A stretch of 57,771 bases of DNA from Dyella sp. AtDHG13 (GCF_003201105.1 NZ_QICJ01000019.1:1-57771); one strand, 5' to 3'; positions 44,635-54,489 are shown, counted from the stretch's first letter. Notes: generated by a model from the letters alone, not told the origin. Numbers and translations: made by a program.

Positions 44635-44648
44635 TTGACCGCGATCAA
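44635..44648. promoter_or_regulatory. Fnr-type box TTGACCGCGATCAA
   Basis: TTGAC-N4-ATCAA, nine of ten consensus positions. The flanks extend the symmetry (ATAT on one side, ATAT on the other). About 125 nt upstream of the cytochrome c ATG, so probably the control site of the cytochrome-phosphoketolase-acetate kinase unit. Confidence 0.68.
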
Positions 44649-44743
44649 TATCGCCGGTGTAGCCACCAAGAACGTTTCATGGAAAGTTACTCAATGGAAG
44701 AGTTCCATAAGCCTTTCATACCTGTGATAACGCGTCTTAATCG

Positions 44744-44980
44744 CTACCCAAAATCATGGTTTCGTGACGGCAGCACCAATGAGCCAGAAGAGCAAAGATC
44801 GATGGCTTTTGTGCATCGGCCTTTCCTTGAAACAGATCCGCGCGTGAAAGCCCACAGAGTCGGCTTATGGACACTCCACCCTCGCTGATCCTGAAGTGTC
44901 AGGCTGGAAACCCACGTGACGCCATTGTCTTCAACGAGAGATTGCGGCTCTACAGTAAAGCCATCCTGGTCATAGCGCAT
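44744..44980 (-). CDS. Possible small protein, unrecognised
   Basis: A 78-codon open frame whose ATG at 44980 has AGAAGG 9 nt upstream. The product begins RYDQDGFTVEPQSLVEDNG and contains WVSSLTLQDQRGW, which looks like a real beta-strand-rich small domain. I cannot name a family. The surrounding DNA is less GC-rich than the neighbours, so this could be a horizontally acquired or decaying gene. Confidence 0.35.
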   Translation of the reverse strand: MRYDQDGFTVEPQSLVEDNGVTWVSSLTLQDQRGWSVHKPTLWAFTRGSVSRKGRCTKAIDLCSSGSLVLPSRNHDFG

Positions 44981-45362
44981 GAAATGCATCCTTCTGTTAT
45001 TGATTGATAGGCAGACAGAACGTATTCCGGCAAGCGCCGCATGTGGGCGCCCGAAATGTAGGCGTACTTGAGTAAGCGCGGGCCTCTGGGGCTGAGCGAC
45101 CGGTAGCCCGGGCACCCCAGAAGTGAGCGGCGGGTTTATGAGTGCGATGCACCCAATAGACGGCACTGGTCGACCGGCATACCCACATAGGTGTCACTAG
45201 GTATCCGATACGAGCGAGCGACCAACTCTAGGGCTTTGTATTCAATCGGTTTTGTCCAGTGACGCTTTTAAAGGTCGCAGACAAGAGCTTCGCTCAAAGG
45301 CAAACTCATTGATTGGTCGTGCTCTTGAACAAGCCCTGGGCCGCTCCCGACGCAATGTAGAC
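44981..45362. other. Non-coding, relatively AT-richer gap
   Basis: About 380 bases between the possible small gene and the end of the GH127 gene, with no convincing coding frame, no clear hairpin plus T-run and no repeat noticed. By eye it is less GC-rich than the flanking operons. It separates the low-oxygen island from the arabinan locus. Confidence 0.4.
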
Positions 45363-47393
45363 TCAGCCTAATATCGGGAAGGCCGTGATGCGTAGCTTGG
45401 CTCCTGCATAGGGCACCAAGATGATGGATTGCTCGCCCTCATCTGCGGACGGCTCTGCCGCGGCGGGCACAGGCTCAGCAACACCTTCTGACGCTTTCCA
45501 TGCCGGAACATATCGCCCTCGCACAGTGAGTCTCACCGCGGCTGAAGCACCCGCGAACGGTATTTCACCGACGGCGTGCTCACTGACGTCGACTGACGTA
45601 TCCGGCTTGATGCCGATATTCCAGCGCGAGCCAGGATAGACCTGCCAGTCGTTGGTCGGTCCGCGCTTACGCCAGATGACCCAGTTCTCATTAATCGGCA
45701 ATGCGTACACCAGCGATCCACGACTGAAACTCAGCGCGCCGTTATAGCCAGATTCGATCTTCACTTCGGCTGTGAACACCATCTCGACGGTATCACCTGC
45801 CTCCCATCTGCGTTCGATCGTCGTGAAGCCCGCCGTTACTTCTACTGGCATTCCGTTGACTGCGATCCGCGTGCCTTTCGACCAGCCAGGTATCCGCAGC
45901 TGTAGGGGGAATGTGATCGCATGGTGCGGCCGAATCGTCATGCTTACCGATTGCCGAAACGGATAGTCACTGACCTGTTCAATGATGACGGGTACTGAAC
46001 GAACTACGGTCGTCACGGTGCACGGCGCATAACTCATAGCAGCCAGGCCCTGCTCCGCGGTCGCCATCCACAGGCTGTTGGCGAATTTCGGCCAGCCCTG
46101 GTGGAAATTCGCGGTACAGCAGCGAAAATTGGGCTCCAGTCCGAACAGGTTCGATTCCGGCCCATCCGTCGTCCACGGCTGGCGATGAAGGCTGCATTCG
46201 ACCTGGTTTGGCTGTTGATTGTATTGATGTGCCCACATGTCATCGGTCAGTGCGCCCGGCAGCGCATTGAAGGCAATGCGTTCGAGCCGATCTCCCAGCG
46301 CGGCATCGCCGGTGATGGCCAAGGCCACCTCCAGCGAATACATGGTTTCCACCACCGTACACAGTTCCGTACCCTGCGAGGGGCTGCGGCCGGCCAGATG
46401 CTCATCAGCGGAAAACATGCCGTTGGGCAACCCGTGATAGGTGTCCAGCATCTGCAGTTGATGCCGAACGGCATCGCGATCTGCTGCACTTCCAGACACG
46501 ACGGACCATACCGGGGACGCCTTCAGCGCTTGTGCGACGTTGACGCCGTGTACCTGCAGGCCGAGGTCTTGCATGAATGCATCGGAACCACCCGCCTGTT
46601 TGCGCAAGGCATCCGCGTCAGTTTTCTGTGTGAATGGAAAACGGGCAAACATACTCTGCCAATCGTAACCCTGCCGTTTGAGCAAGCGCGCAAGCTCGAG
46701 CAAGGCAGCGTCGTTCGTTCGCTGGTAAAGCCACAGGATGGAGACAAGCTGGTCCTGCCATCGCATGCGTCCCCAGTCGCGTAAAGGCCGGCCAGGAAGC
46801 GCCTGCAGCTGATAGTGAAAATAGCGGGTCATCAACAGAATGACACGGTGATCGCCGGTGAGTTCGTGATACTGCGTCAGCACCTTGAGCATGACCATGC
46901 GCGGCCACCAGTCGTCATTGCTTCGTGGGCCGAACATGCCATTTTCCCAGGGATGGTCCAGCGTCCAGTCCATGAAACGCATCGCCTTCGCCTTGAGTTC
47001 CGGCGAATCCAGTTGCCATGCCAGCGGCACCAGGCCATCGAGAAAATACGGGCCGTCTTCCCATGACTCCCCGCTGCCGCCAGACCATCCGCTGTCTGGC
47101 CCTACGATGGGCCAGAATTCGTCGAGATGACCACTCAGGCCCTTGGCCTGTATCTGCAGCTGCCGCAACAACCAGCCGCTGGCTTTGATTGAGCCGGCCG
47201 GAAGGGGCGCAAAAGGCTGTCGCATCAACGGCGCCGAAGGAAACAACGGCGCCTGCTGCGGACGCCCTGCCCTTGTTTCTGCCGTTGACGCCGCAGCAGC
47301 CAAGCGTGGACGGAACGTCATCGCGCTCATGGCGCCCGCCAGGGCCATGCCTTGCAGAAACAAGCGGCGGCTCATCGACGACGGCGGAGGCAT
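45363..47393 (-). CDS. GH127/GH146-type beta-L-arabinofuranosidase, Tat-exported
   Basis: A 676-residue glycoside hydrolase (formerly DUF1680). The twin-arginine signal SRRLFLQGMALAGAM suggests folded export. The zinc-thiolate active site is visible: Glu343 and Cys345 (GTELCTVVE) and Cys425-Cys426 (FRCCTANF), matching the Glu-x-Cys...Cys-Cys arrangement of GH127 where a Cys is the nucleophile. The family removes beta-L-arabinofuranose. ATG 47393 is supported by GGGAG upstream. Last gene of the arabinan locus, 166 nt after GH43. Confidence 0.88.
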   Translation of the reverse strand: MPPPSSMSRRLFLQGMALAGAMSAMTFRPRLAAAASTAETRAGRPQQAPLFPSAPLMRQPFAPLPAGSIKASGWLLRQLQIQAKGLSGHLDEFWPIVGPDSGWSGGSGESWEDGPYFLDGLVPLAWQLDSPELKAKAMRFMDWTLDHPWENGMFGPRSNDDWWPRMVMLKVLTQYHELTGDHRVILLMTRYFHYQLQALPGRPLRDWGRMRWQDQLVSILWLYQRTNDAALLELARLLKRQGYDWQSMFARFPFTQKTDADALRKQAGGSDAFMQDLGLQVHGVNVAQALKASPVWSVVSGSAADRDAVRHQLQMLDTYHGLPNGMFSADEHLAGRSPSQGTELCTVVETMYSLEVALAITGDAALGDRLERIAFNALPGALTDDMWAHQYNQQPNQVECSLHRQPWTTDGPESNLFGLEPNFRCCTANFHQGWPKFANSLWMATAEQGLAAMSYAPCTVTTVVRSVPVIIEQVSDYPFRQSVSMTIRPHHAITFPLQLRIPGWSKGTRIAVNGMPVEVTAGFTTIERRWEAGDTVEMVFTAEVKIESGYNGALSFSRGSLVYALPINENWVIWRKRGPTNDWQVYPGSRWNIGIKPDTSVDVSEHAVGEIPFAGASAAVRLTVRGRYVPAWKASEGVAEPVPAAAEPSADEGEQSIILVPYAGAKLRITAFPILG

Positions 47394-47559
47394 ATGACTA
47401 CTCCCGGCCTGCGGCAGTCCGTCGAGTGTTGCTCAACGGCCTGCTGGATTCAAAGGCGCGCTGACATGTTGAAGTCATGACCACGATGGCTCCTGTGTTG
47501 GGTGTTCCTGTCCAGTCCATGCACGCTCCGGCTCTGCAAGCCCGATGTCGCAAGCCTTC

Positions 47560-48537
47560 TCACTTCCCGAAATCTGGCTCGCCGCTGGTTTTCCAGGTGA
47601 ACGGCATGATGTAGGGCGCGCGACGCGCGGTGCACTTCCAGTCGGGCCCGCCATTGGCGTGGAAGATGATCCAGTCCTCCCCGTCCGCCGACTTGAAGAA
47701 GCCGTTATGGCCAGGCGCGTAGAAGCCGCGCGCCGGCGAACTGGCGAGCGCCTGTATGGGCGATTTGCGCCACGATGCGGGGGCGAGCAGATCCGCGTTT
47801 GGCGCGGCGCTCAGCAACCCTAACGAATAGCCGTCCGACCAGCACGCGCTGGCGGAGTATGTGAGGAACACCTGCCCTTGCGGCCCCTCGATGAATTCCG
47901 GTGCTTCAAGGATCTTGCGCCCTCCTTGCATTTCCCAAGCGTAAGTGGGACGAGCGATGTCCACCTGGGGTTCACCCAGCGTCCAGGGGTTGATCATGGG
48001 CGCGATGATCAGGTCGCTGTGGTCGCCCACGTAGGCGGAATAAACAAAGTAACGCTTGCCGTGATGATCGAACACGGTGCCATCGATGCCGGCAAGATGG
48101 GTCTTCAGCATGCCCTTGTCGATCCACTGACCCTGCGTGGGATCAGGCGAGGCGTTCTCCAGCACCCCTACGTGGCGATGTGCGTCATCGTCATGCGCCT
48201 TGTCCGAGGCGGAGTAGTAGAGGTACCACTTGCCGTCGAGGAAGTGCAGCTCCGGCGCCCAGATCGAGTGCGAGTTGGGGCCTTGCGCCGGTGGACGCCA
48301 CACCACCACCGGCATGGCGTCGGCAAGGTGCGTCATGTCGGTGGTTTTGCGCAGCGCGATGTGATCCCCCTGGGTGCTGGTGTAGTAGTAGACGCCATCG
48401 CGCTGCGTCACCCACGGATCAGGCCCCGACGGCAGCAAGGGATGCATGACGGTGGATGTTCCGGCACAGGCGCATCCGCTGAACATGATGCCGATTGCAG
48501 CGGCGAAACTCAGTTTCATCCAGGCGCCCTTCTTCAT
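47560..48537 (-). CDS. GH43 family glycoside hydrolase (arabinosidase-type), lipoprotein
   Basis: A 325-residue five-bladed beta-propeller hydrolase of family GH43. Likely catalytic residues: Asp in SGPDPWV (base), Asp in GIDGTVFD (pKa modulator) and Glu in LEAPEFIEG (acid). GH43 enzymes are alpha-L-arabinofuranosidases, arabinanases or xylosidases; arabinose context favours the first. A signal peptide with SGCAC suggests a lipoprotein. ATG 48537 overlaps the upstream stop; ATG 48519 is an alternative. Translationally coupled to the GH93-like gene. Confidence 0.88.
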   Translation of the reverse strand: MKKGAWMKLSFAAAIGIMFSGCACAGTSTVMHPLLPSGPDPWVTQRDGVYYYTSTQGDHIALRKTTDMTHLADAMPVVVWRPPAQGPNSHSIWAPELHFLDGKWYLYYSASDKAHDDDAHRHVGVLENASPDPTQGQWIDKGMLKTHLAGIDGTVFDHHGKRYFVYSAYVGDHSDLIIAPMINPWTLGEPQVDIARPTYAWEMQGGRKILEAPEFIEGPQGQVFLTYSASACWSDGYSLGLLSAAPNADLLAPASWRKSPIQALASSPARGFYAPGHNGFFKSADGEDWIIFHANGGPDWKCTARRAPYIMPFTWKTSGEPDFGK

Positions 48538-50105
48538 GGCTGGCCTGCGTTGTCGCCGTCGATCTGCAGATAGTCGACATCCACCGCATGCGCGCCGCCG
48601 TCCACATCGATGGTATTCAGGCCCGGCAGCAACATCGCAGTGGCGCTGGCGAGTTCCCAATGGTCACCGGTCTTGGTGGCGCCGCCGGTGGGCAGGCGCG
48701 CGCCGTTGACCACCAGCGACGGTTGCGCAGCGTTGCCAAGGTCAACGAAACGCAGGTGCAGCGTGTGTTCGCCGCCGGTACTGTTCACCACGAAACGCAA
48801 ACGCGAAGCCGACCCCTGCCCCAGCCGGGCCTTGCGCAGATTGGAAGCCCCCGGATCAGGCACGGCGACCGCACCGGTGAATTGCGCGTCCTCCGCCTCA
48901 TAGCGGCTGAAGTTGAGCTTTGCGGATTGGTAGAGCACTTCGTTCTGCGCCACGCTGGCCGGGTTACCCGCGGACGATGACGTTGTAACGTGGAGAAAGC
49001 GGCCGTCGTCGCGCAGCAACAACGCCTGCGTCCAGCCGGCATGGATGTTGCCTGTGCGCTTCTGCACCGGTGCGCGCACCTCCCACCACGGCCCGCGACC
49101 CGATGCGTTGTTCCAGTACAGGTCGCGCCCGCCCTCTTCTGCGCCGCCGCCCCCGCGCTCGGCCGACACGATGATCACACCTTCCGGGCCACCGACGGGG
49201 AACCATGTCACCACGGGGCATGCAGCCGGCCAGAAGCCGGACAGCGTCATCACCGGTTCGCCGTGGCGCTGCGGATCGCCCCAGTCCAGTCCGTCGCGGC
49301 TGAACTTGATGAACACCTGACCGTTTTTTGGTCCGTCGATGTTTTCGTAAGTCATCGCATAGCGCTTGTCGCCCAGGCGCGTAACGATGGCCATGCCAGG
49401 GCGCTGCACACCGCCCGGAATGGCGACGTCCAGCACTTCCCTGCCCCAGTGCTTGCCCCCGTCGCCGGACACCTTGTGCGCCAGCACCTGGTTGTAGCCC
49501 TCGGCCTTGTGCTGCTCGGTGGAGTAGTAGGCCACCATGCGGCCATCATCGAGCACGTGGATGTTGGATTCCCACACGCCCTTGTTGTCCTTGTCTTCGG
49601 GATGACCGCCGCCCTTGATGATGGAGCTGCGGTAATGCCAGGTCTTGCCCGCGTCCGTGGAGACATAGACCTGCAGATCCTCTTCCGCTACGCGCCCCTT
49701 GGGGTCGTTGCCCGTGGCATTGGCGGAGAGCACCAGCGTGCCGGCAGGAAGATCGCTGCTGGCGCGTTGCAGCTCCGTCAGGTGCGGTTGCCAGCGTAAC
49801 TGCCAGTGCGGGTCATGCGGGTGCTGTTGATCGGTAACGTTCATGAGAAAACGCCAGTGATCCCCGCCGTCGCGGCTCTCCCACAACGGAATGCCGTCCA
49901 TGCCGTGCTGCTCGAACGCCATCAGCAGGCGGCCCTTGTCTTCGGCCGAACCGTGCTCGATGCGCGTCACAGTGACGTAACCCGAGCCGTCGGCCAGGCG
50001 CGTACCAACGAAGGTGTCAGTGGCGTCCTGTGCGACTGATGGGCGAATGATCGTCCCTGCAATGCACAGGGCAAGTGTGGACAAAAGAAAGTTCAGGCGT
50101 GTCAT
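48534..50105 (-). CDS. GH93-like exo-arabinanase with carbohydrate-binding module
   Basis: A 523-residue exported protein. The sialidase-fold propeller carries patterns of GH93 exo-alpha-1,5-L-arabinanase: GVWESNIHVLDDGRMVAYYS, KVSGDGGKHWGREVLDVAIP, QRPGMAIVTRLGDKRYAMTYE. Asp-box-like repeats (SRDGGDHW, STDAGKTW, SGDGGKHW, SRDGLDW) are visible. The C-terminal about 120 residues (YEAEDAQFTGAV to VDVDYLQID) form a CBM6/35-type binding module. Signal peptide LLSTLALCIAGTI. Start ATG 50105 gives the signal peptide at the N-terminus. Could alternatively be another BNR-repeat hydrolase. Confidence 0.78.
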   Translation of the reverse strand: MTRLNFLLSTLALCIAGTIIRPSVAQDATDTFVGTRLADGSGYVTVTRIEHGSAEDKGRLLMAFEQHGMDGIPLWESRDGGDHWRFLMNVTDQQHPHDPHWQLRWQPHLTELQRASSDLPAGTLVLSANATGNDPKGRVAEEDLQVYVSTDAGKTWHYRSSIIKGGGHPEDKDNKGVWESNIHVLDDGRMVAYYSTEQHKAEGYNQVLAHKVSGDGGKHWGREVLDVAIPGGVQRPGMAIVTRLGDKRYAMTYENIDGPKNGQVFIKFSRDGLDWGDPQRHGEPVMTLSGFWPAACPVVTWFPVGGPEGVIIVSAERGGGGAEEGGRDLYWNNASGRGPWWEVRAPVQKRTGNIHAGWTQALLLRDDGRFLHVTTSSSAGNPASVAQNEVLYQSAKLNFSRYEAEDAQFTGAVAVPDPGASNLRKARLGQGSASRLRFVVNSTGGEHTLHLRFVDLGNAAQPSLVVNGARLPTGGATKTGDHWELASATAMLLPGLNTIDVDGGAHAVDVDYLQIDGDNAGQP

Positions 50106-50204
50106 GTGCGTATTACCGTTCTGTGTCCGCAAAGGCCTGACGAAGAAGCCCGAAGAAATGGCGGGAGCGGCGTGCCATCGCCGCTCCAGCCCAGCGGGAG
50201 AGAT

Positions 50205-53003
50205 TTACATCTTGAAGCGCACGCCCAGGCCCACCGTACGATCCTGGTAGCGGATGTCGCGCGGGCGGGAGTTGCCGTCGCCCCAGTACTGATGCAGGTT
50301 CGCACCGAAGATGTTGGTCGCGTTGAGTACCACGGTCAGGTACTGGTTGACGTCGTATCCGAGCGAGAAGTCCACCTGGTTGGCCGGCTTGATCTCGTCA
50401 TTGACCCCGGAAACGGTCGGCTGGGTGAAGCCGTCGATGAAGCGGCTTCGATAGTTGTACGCCAATCGAGCTGACCAGCCGTACTTTTCGTACATCAGCA
50501 CGGCGTTGCCATTATTCTTCGACACGTTTTGCAACGGAGAGGTAACCACGGGTCCACCAATGAACTGCGGCGATCGCGTGGAACCCTCGATGTACGTGTA
50601 GTTGAACTGCACGCCCAGGCCATTGAGCGGCGCCGGCAGGAAGTCGAAGAACTGCTGGTACGCCACCTCGGCGCCGTCCAGGTGGCCCTGGCCCGCACTC
50701 TGCGGCGAGTTGAGCTGGAACGGCTGGCCGCCAATGGTCACGTCCGTCACGTAGTTCTGGATGTAGCCGTTGATGTCGCGATAGAACACACCACCACTGA
50801 CGTAGCTGGCCGGCGCGAAGTAGTACTCCAGCGACGCGTCATAGTTGTTCGAGCGGATCGGCTTCAGGTTTGGATTACCGCTGCTTGCGATGCCGGCGCG
50901 GTTGATGGTGCCCGGGTTGAGCGAAAGCGACGGGTTGAGCTGGCCGAAGTCCGGATAGGTCAGCGTTTTGGCCGCCACGAAACGGAACTGCAGGTTATCC
51001 TTGATGTGCAGATTGAAGCTGACGTTGGGCAGGTACACCGGCGCACTGGTGTTCGCCGTCAGTGGCGTATACACGTTGGTTGCCGCGTCATAGGAGAACG
51101 CATCGAGGTTGCGCTTGACGCGCTCGACGCGCATGCCCATCAGGCCGTCGAATGGCATGCCCCATAGCTCGTTGCCGTAGCCGAACTGGAAATAGCCGGA
51201 GTACGACTTCTCGTCGATCTGATAGAAGCGCCCCGGGTTCTCCGGAGCCAGGCCAGTCGGCAGGCCATACAGCGTGCGGATGGCATCGGCGTTGTTGGTC
51301 AGGTAGTTGAAGCATCCGCTCAGCCACGGCACGGGGATCGCGCTGGTAGTCGGCTGACTGCAGAAATAGCCGCTGGGGAACCGTGCAATCACCTGATTGG
51401 CCGGGTTCGGGTTGAGCGAAATGTCGCCCGTACCTCCCGGCGGCGGCGTGGAAACCTCTACGCTGCCCGTGTACTCGGCCTTGTGATCGGAGTAGCGCAA
51501 GCCGAAGTCGACATACTGGAAGAAACTGCCGTTGATGTCGTAGTTGCCGTCGCCACGCCACGCGGTTTGCGTGCCGCGCTGATTGTTCCAGGTCTGGAAC
51601 AGGCCGTTGAGATAGAAGTTCGCCGGATCGTTGGCGGGATTGCCGGCGAGCTGCCAATTCTGGGCGCCGCTCCAGATCGTGGTCACTGGTGCCTTGAGGA
51701 AGGTGTCGACGATGAAGGTCTGGTCGTGGAACGACGAAGAGTTGAACGAAAGATCAGTCGACAGGTTCAGTCGATCGCCGTGCCACTTCGCGCCGATCGA
51801 GTTCTGGATATCGTGACCCCACTGCTGATGCGCCTGCGTGCTGGTCGCCGCGTAGGTGTTGCCCGTCCAGCTACCGCCGTTGGCATCACAGATCGTCTGG
51901 CCGTAATACGGCGAGCCGGTGAGCTTGTCGGCATAACAGGTGTTGGACACCGAGATGTTGTGCGGGTCCACCGAACCCACCGGGAAGCTGAAGTAAAACG
52001 GTTGGTTGTAGCTATCCGAATCCCAGTCGTATAGACCCTCGACGTACACCTCGGTGCTGTCGTTGGGCTTCCACTGCAGCGCGTAGTTCGCTTCCTGGCG
52101 CGTCCGGTTGCCGATGTTGTAGTCGGCGCCGAAACCGTTGGGCGCAGAGAGCAGGTTGCCGCTGGATGTGCGCACCGGCGTACCGGAGCCATCCGTCAGC
52201 ACCTTCGGAAAATCGTCCCACACGGCGTTGTAAGCGTAATGCTGCTTGTCGTAGCCGACATTCAACAGCGCGCCGAATTCGCCGATATCGGTCTTCCAGC
52301 GGTCGCTGAGCAGCACGCTGCCGACCGGATCGGTATGCGCCGCGTACTTGCTGTTCGTCTCGGTGAGAGTGGCGGCTACCTTGGCGCCGTCGAAATCGAA
52401 CGGACGGAACAGCTGCATATCCACCAGGCCCGCGATGCCGCCATCCGGGAGGCTCGCCTCGCTGGTCTTGTAGACCTGCACGGTCTTCACCGCAGTGGCG
52501 GGAAGGTTCTGGAAGGCAAACGCACGGCCCACGCCACTGAAGATTTCGCGGCCGTTGAGTGTAGTGATGACGTTGGGCAGGCCACGGATCACGACCGAAT
52601 TGGTCTCGCCCTGGAAGCCCTGCGCCACCTGCACGCCGGTGATGCGCTGCAGTGCATCGGCCACGCTGTTGTCAGGCAATTTGCCGATGTCTTCCGCCAC
52701 GATCGAATCGACGATCATGCGCGAGTCCTGCTTGATCGACTGCGCGCTCTGCAGGCTCTCGCGCAGCGGAGTGACGACCACGCCGGAGAGGTTTACCGCG
52801 TCCTTCTTCTGTGCGTCCGTGGCGCCGTCCTGGGCCGCTGTGCCGCTTTTCTTCTGCGTGGTAGCCGGCTGGCTGGTGCCGCTGGCGTTCGTAGCCTGTT
52901 GCGGATCGGCCGCCGTGGCGGGTGCATCCGCCGCATGGGCGACGCCGAACGAGGCCGCGATGGCGGCTGCCAGCAAGGTTCGGTGGATATGCGTGCGTGT
53001 CAT
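50205..53003 (-). CDS. TonB-dependent outer membrane receptor
   Basis: A 932-residue receptor. Signal peptide (TLLAAAIAASFGVAHAA), a Gln/Thr/Ala-rich linker, a TonB-box-like segment before SGVVVTPLRESLQSAQ, plug domain (IVAEDIGKLPDNSVADALQRITGVQV, VVIRGLPNVITTLNGREIF), and a beta-barrel ending in QDRTVGLGVRFKM with C-terminal aromatic-type residue pattern. Of the Xanthomonas/Caulobacter large-receptor kind used for oligosaccharide uptake. Context suggests arabino-oligosaccharides. Co-transcribed with the SGNH hydrolase 13 nt upstream. Confidence 0.93.
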   Translation of the reverse strand: MTRTHIHRTLLAAAIAASFGVAHAADAPATAADPQQATNASGTSQPATTQKKSGTAAQDGATDAQKKDAVNLSGVVVTPLRESLQSAQSIKQDSRMIVDSIVAEDIGKLPDNSVADALQRITGVQVAQGFQGETNSVVIRGLPNVITTLNGREIFSGVGRAFAFQNLPATAVKTVQVYKTSEASLPDGGIAGLVDMQLFRPFDFDGAKVAATLTETNSKYAAHTDPVGSVLLSDRWKTDIGEFGALLNVGYDKQHYAYNAVWDDFPKVLTDGSGTPVRTSSGNLLSAPNGFGADYNIGNRTRQEANYALQWKPNDSTEVYVEGLYDWDSDSYNQPFYFSFPVGSVDPHNISVSNTCYADKLTGSPYYGQTICDANGGSWTGNTYAATSTQAHQQWGHDIQNSIGAKWHGDRLNLSTDLSFNSSSFHDQTFIVDTFLKAPVTTIWSGAQNWQLAGNPANDPANFYLNGLFQTWNNQRGTQTAWRGDGNYDINGSFFQYVDFGLRYSDHKAEYTGSVEVSTPPPGGTGDISLNPNPANQVIARFPSGYFCSQPTTSAIPVPWLSGCFNYLTNNADAIRTLYGLPTGLAPENPGRFYQIDEKSYSGYFQFGYGNELWGMPFDGLMGMRVERVKRNLDAFSYDAATNVYTPLTANTSAPVYLPNVSFNLHIKDNLQFRFVAAKTLTYPDFGQLNPSLSLNPGTINRAGIASSGNPNLKPIRSNNYDASLEYYFAPASYVSGGVFYRDINGYIQNYVTDVTIGGQPFQLNSPQSAGQGHLDGAEVAYQQFFDFLPAPLNGLGVQFNYTYIEGSTRSPQFIGGPVVTSPLQNVSKNNGNAVLMYEKYGWSARLAYNYRSRFIDGFTQPTVSGVNDEIKPANQVDFSLGYDVNQYLTVVLNATNIFGANLHQYWGDGNSRPRDIRYQDRTVGLGVRFKM

Positions 53004-53016
53004 GAAAAGCCTCCCC

Positions 53017-54489
53017 TCAGAGGTTGTCGACGCCGGTTGTGTCGGCGATGTTGATGTTCCTGGTGCCGCCGCTCTCCGCGACGGGACCTGACATGGTGGA
53101 AAGACGGCGCCCCTCAGCGGCGGGGCCCGGCACTTGGATCAATGCGATCGAAACCATGGCCGATTCACCCGAACGCTGCGCAGGCGAGAGCGAGCGACGG
53201 ATGCCTGCCGAGGCCGCACTGGCCTTGCACGCGAACAGCGCGAGCGGAATCGCCTGCGCCATCGCGGCGTAGCCGGCATCATTGGGGTGAATGTGGTCAC
53301 CGCTATCGAAGCGTGGTTGCATGCGGTCAGGCCGCACCGTGTCGCGCAGGGCCGCATCGACATCGATCACGGTGTCGTACGGTGCGTCATGGCGAATCCA
53401 TCCATTGATGGCCTGCCGCGCTGCCTCGCCTTGCGCCGTGAACGCGCGGTCCGTGCCACCGAAAGGCGGCAGCGTCATGCCGTAGATGCGTAAACCATGC
53501 CGCCTCCCCTTCAACGCCAGTTGCTTCAGCCCGGCGATGACGGGCGCCGCCAACGTCTGCGCATCGGGTATCGCCCTGCCGGTTGACTGCGCGGCCATGG
53601 TGGGTTCGCCGATGTCGTTGATGCCACCGAGCAGCAGGAGATAGCGCGCGCCGGGCACGTCCAGCACGTCGGCGTCGAAACGACGGACCATGCTTTCGCC
53701 CTGCCCGAAATTCCCGTGCGCCGCCATTACCTGGTTGCCGTCGATTCCCGCGTTGATCACGGGCATGGCGCAACCGGCATGTCTCAGGCGCACTGCCAAT
53801 TGCTCGGGATAACTCGAGCCTGCCGTGGCGCGGAAACCGTTGGTGATGGAGTCGCCCATTGCCACCACGGCCGCGGCGCCCTCACCTCCCTTCACATCCA
53901 CGCGCGTGAGCCAGTCATTGCCCGGCGCTTGCGCGGCTCCGGCGAACGTCGCATCACCCGTGTGGTCTCCAGGTTCGGAGATGAGCTGCCTGTAGCGTGC
54001 GTCCACATGCCAGGACGCGGGTTCTACCGCTTGCGGCACATAGAGGCTTATCGCCAGACGGTCACCCGCATGCGTAGTGAACGCCACGGCATCCGTGTCG
54101 AGCGAACCATTGGCGGGCAACACGAGTTTGCCTGCGCCATGCAGGGCTACTGATACGAGTGATGCCGGATCAATGGCGTCGTCTTCGCCGTTTTTGACGC
54201 GGGCTAGCGTGATACGGCCGAGAGCGACGGCGGTCGCGCCGTAGCGATTGTCCAGATGCAGTCGCACCTGCGTACCATCGGCACCGACAGTCACGATTTC
54301 TCGCACCGTCTGGTCATGCAGTGCGGGATTTTGAGGTGGCGAGGGCAGTTCGATGTTCGGGGCAATGGGCGCCTGCAACGCAGCAGCACCCCAACCCGCC
54401 ACCCAGTGCTCACCGGCATCCGCTCGTGGCGACACCAACGCCGTTGCACACAGCGCGTACATGGCCAGCATCCCGCGCGCACCCGTCAT
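53017..54489 (-). CDS. SGNH/GDSL hydrolase (esterase), exported
   Basis: A 490-residue secreted esterase. N-terminal beta domain, then the SGNH blocks: AMGDSITNGF (Ser), GIDGNQV (Gly), GGINDIGEP (Asn) and DSGDHIHPNDAGYAAM (Asp/His). The family deacylates acetylated or feruloylated polysaccharides, fitting the arabinan locus. About 75 residues follow the normal family end near IPLALFACK; that tail (SLSPAQRSGESAM...) looks low-complexity and may result from a frameshift or late stop. ATG 54489 places a signal peptide at the N-terminus; upstream in-frame codons are not family-like. Confidence 0.88.
   Translation of the reverse strand: MTGARGMLAMYALCATALVSPRADAGEHWVAGWGAAALQAPIAPNIELPSPPQNPALHDQTVREIVTVGADGTQVRLHLDNRYGATAVALGRITLARVKNGEDDAIDPASLVSVALHGAGKLVLPANGSLDTDAVAFTTHAGDRLAISLYVPQAVEPASWHVDARYRQLISEPGDHTGDATFAGAAQAPGNDWLTRVDVKGGEGAAAVVAMGDSITNGFRATAGSSYPEQLAVRLRHAGCAMPVINAGIDGNQVMAAHGNFGQGESMVRRFDADVLDVPGARYLLLLGGINDIGEPTMAAQSTGRAIPDAQTLAAPVIAGLKQLALKGRRHGLRIYGMTLPPFGGTDRAFTAQGEAARQAINGWIRHDAPYDTVIDVDAALRDTVRPDRMQPRFDSGDHIHPNDAGYAAMAQAIPLALFACKASAASAGIRRSLSPAQRSGESAMVSIALIQVPGPAAEGRRLSTMSGPVAESGGTRNINIADTTGVDNL

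Noticed and set aside
44984-45010. TGCATCC near the possible small gene
   Set aside because: Sixteen bases further is TAGG, not CGTA.
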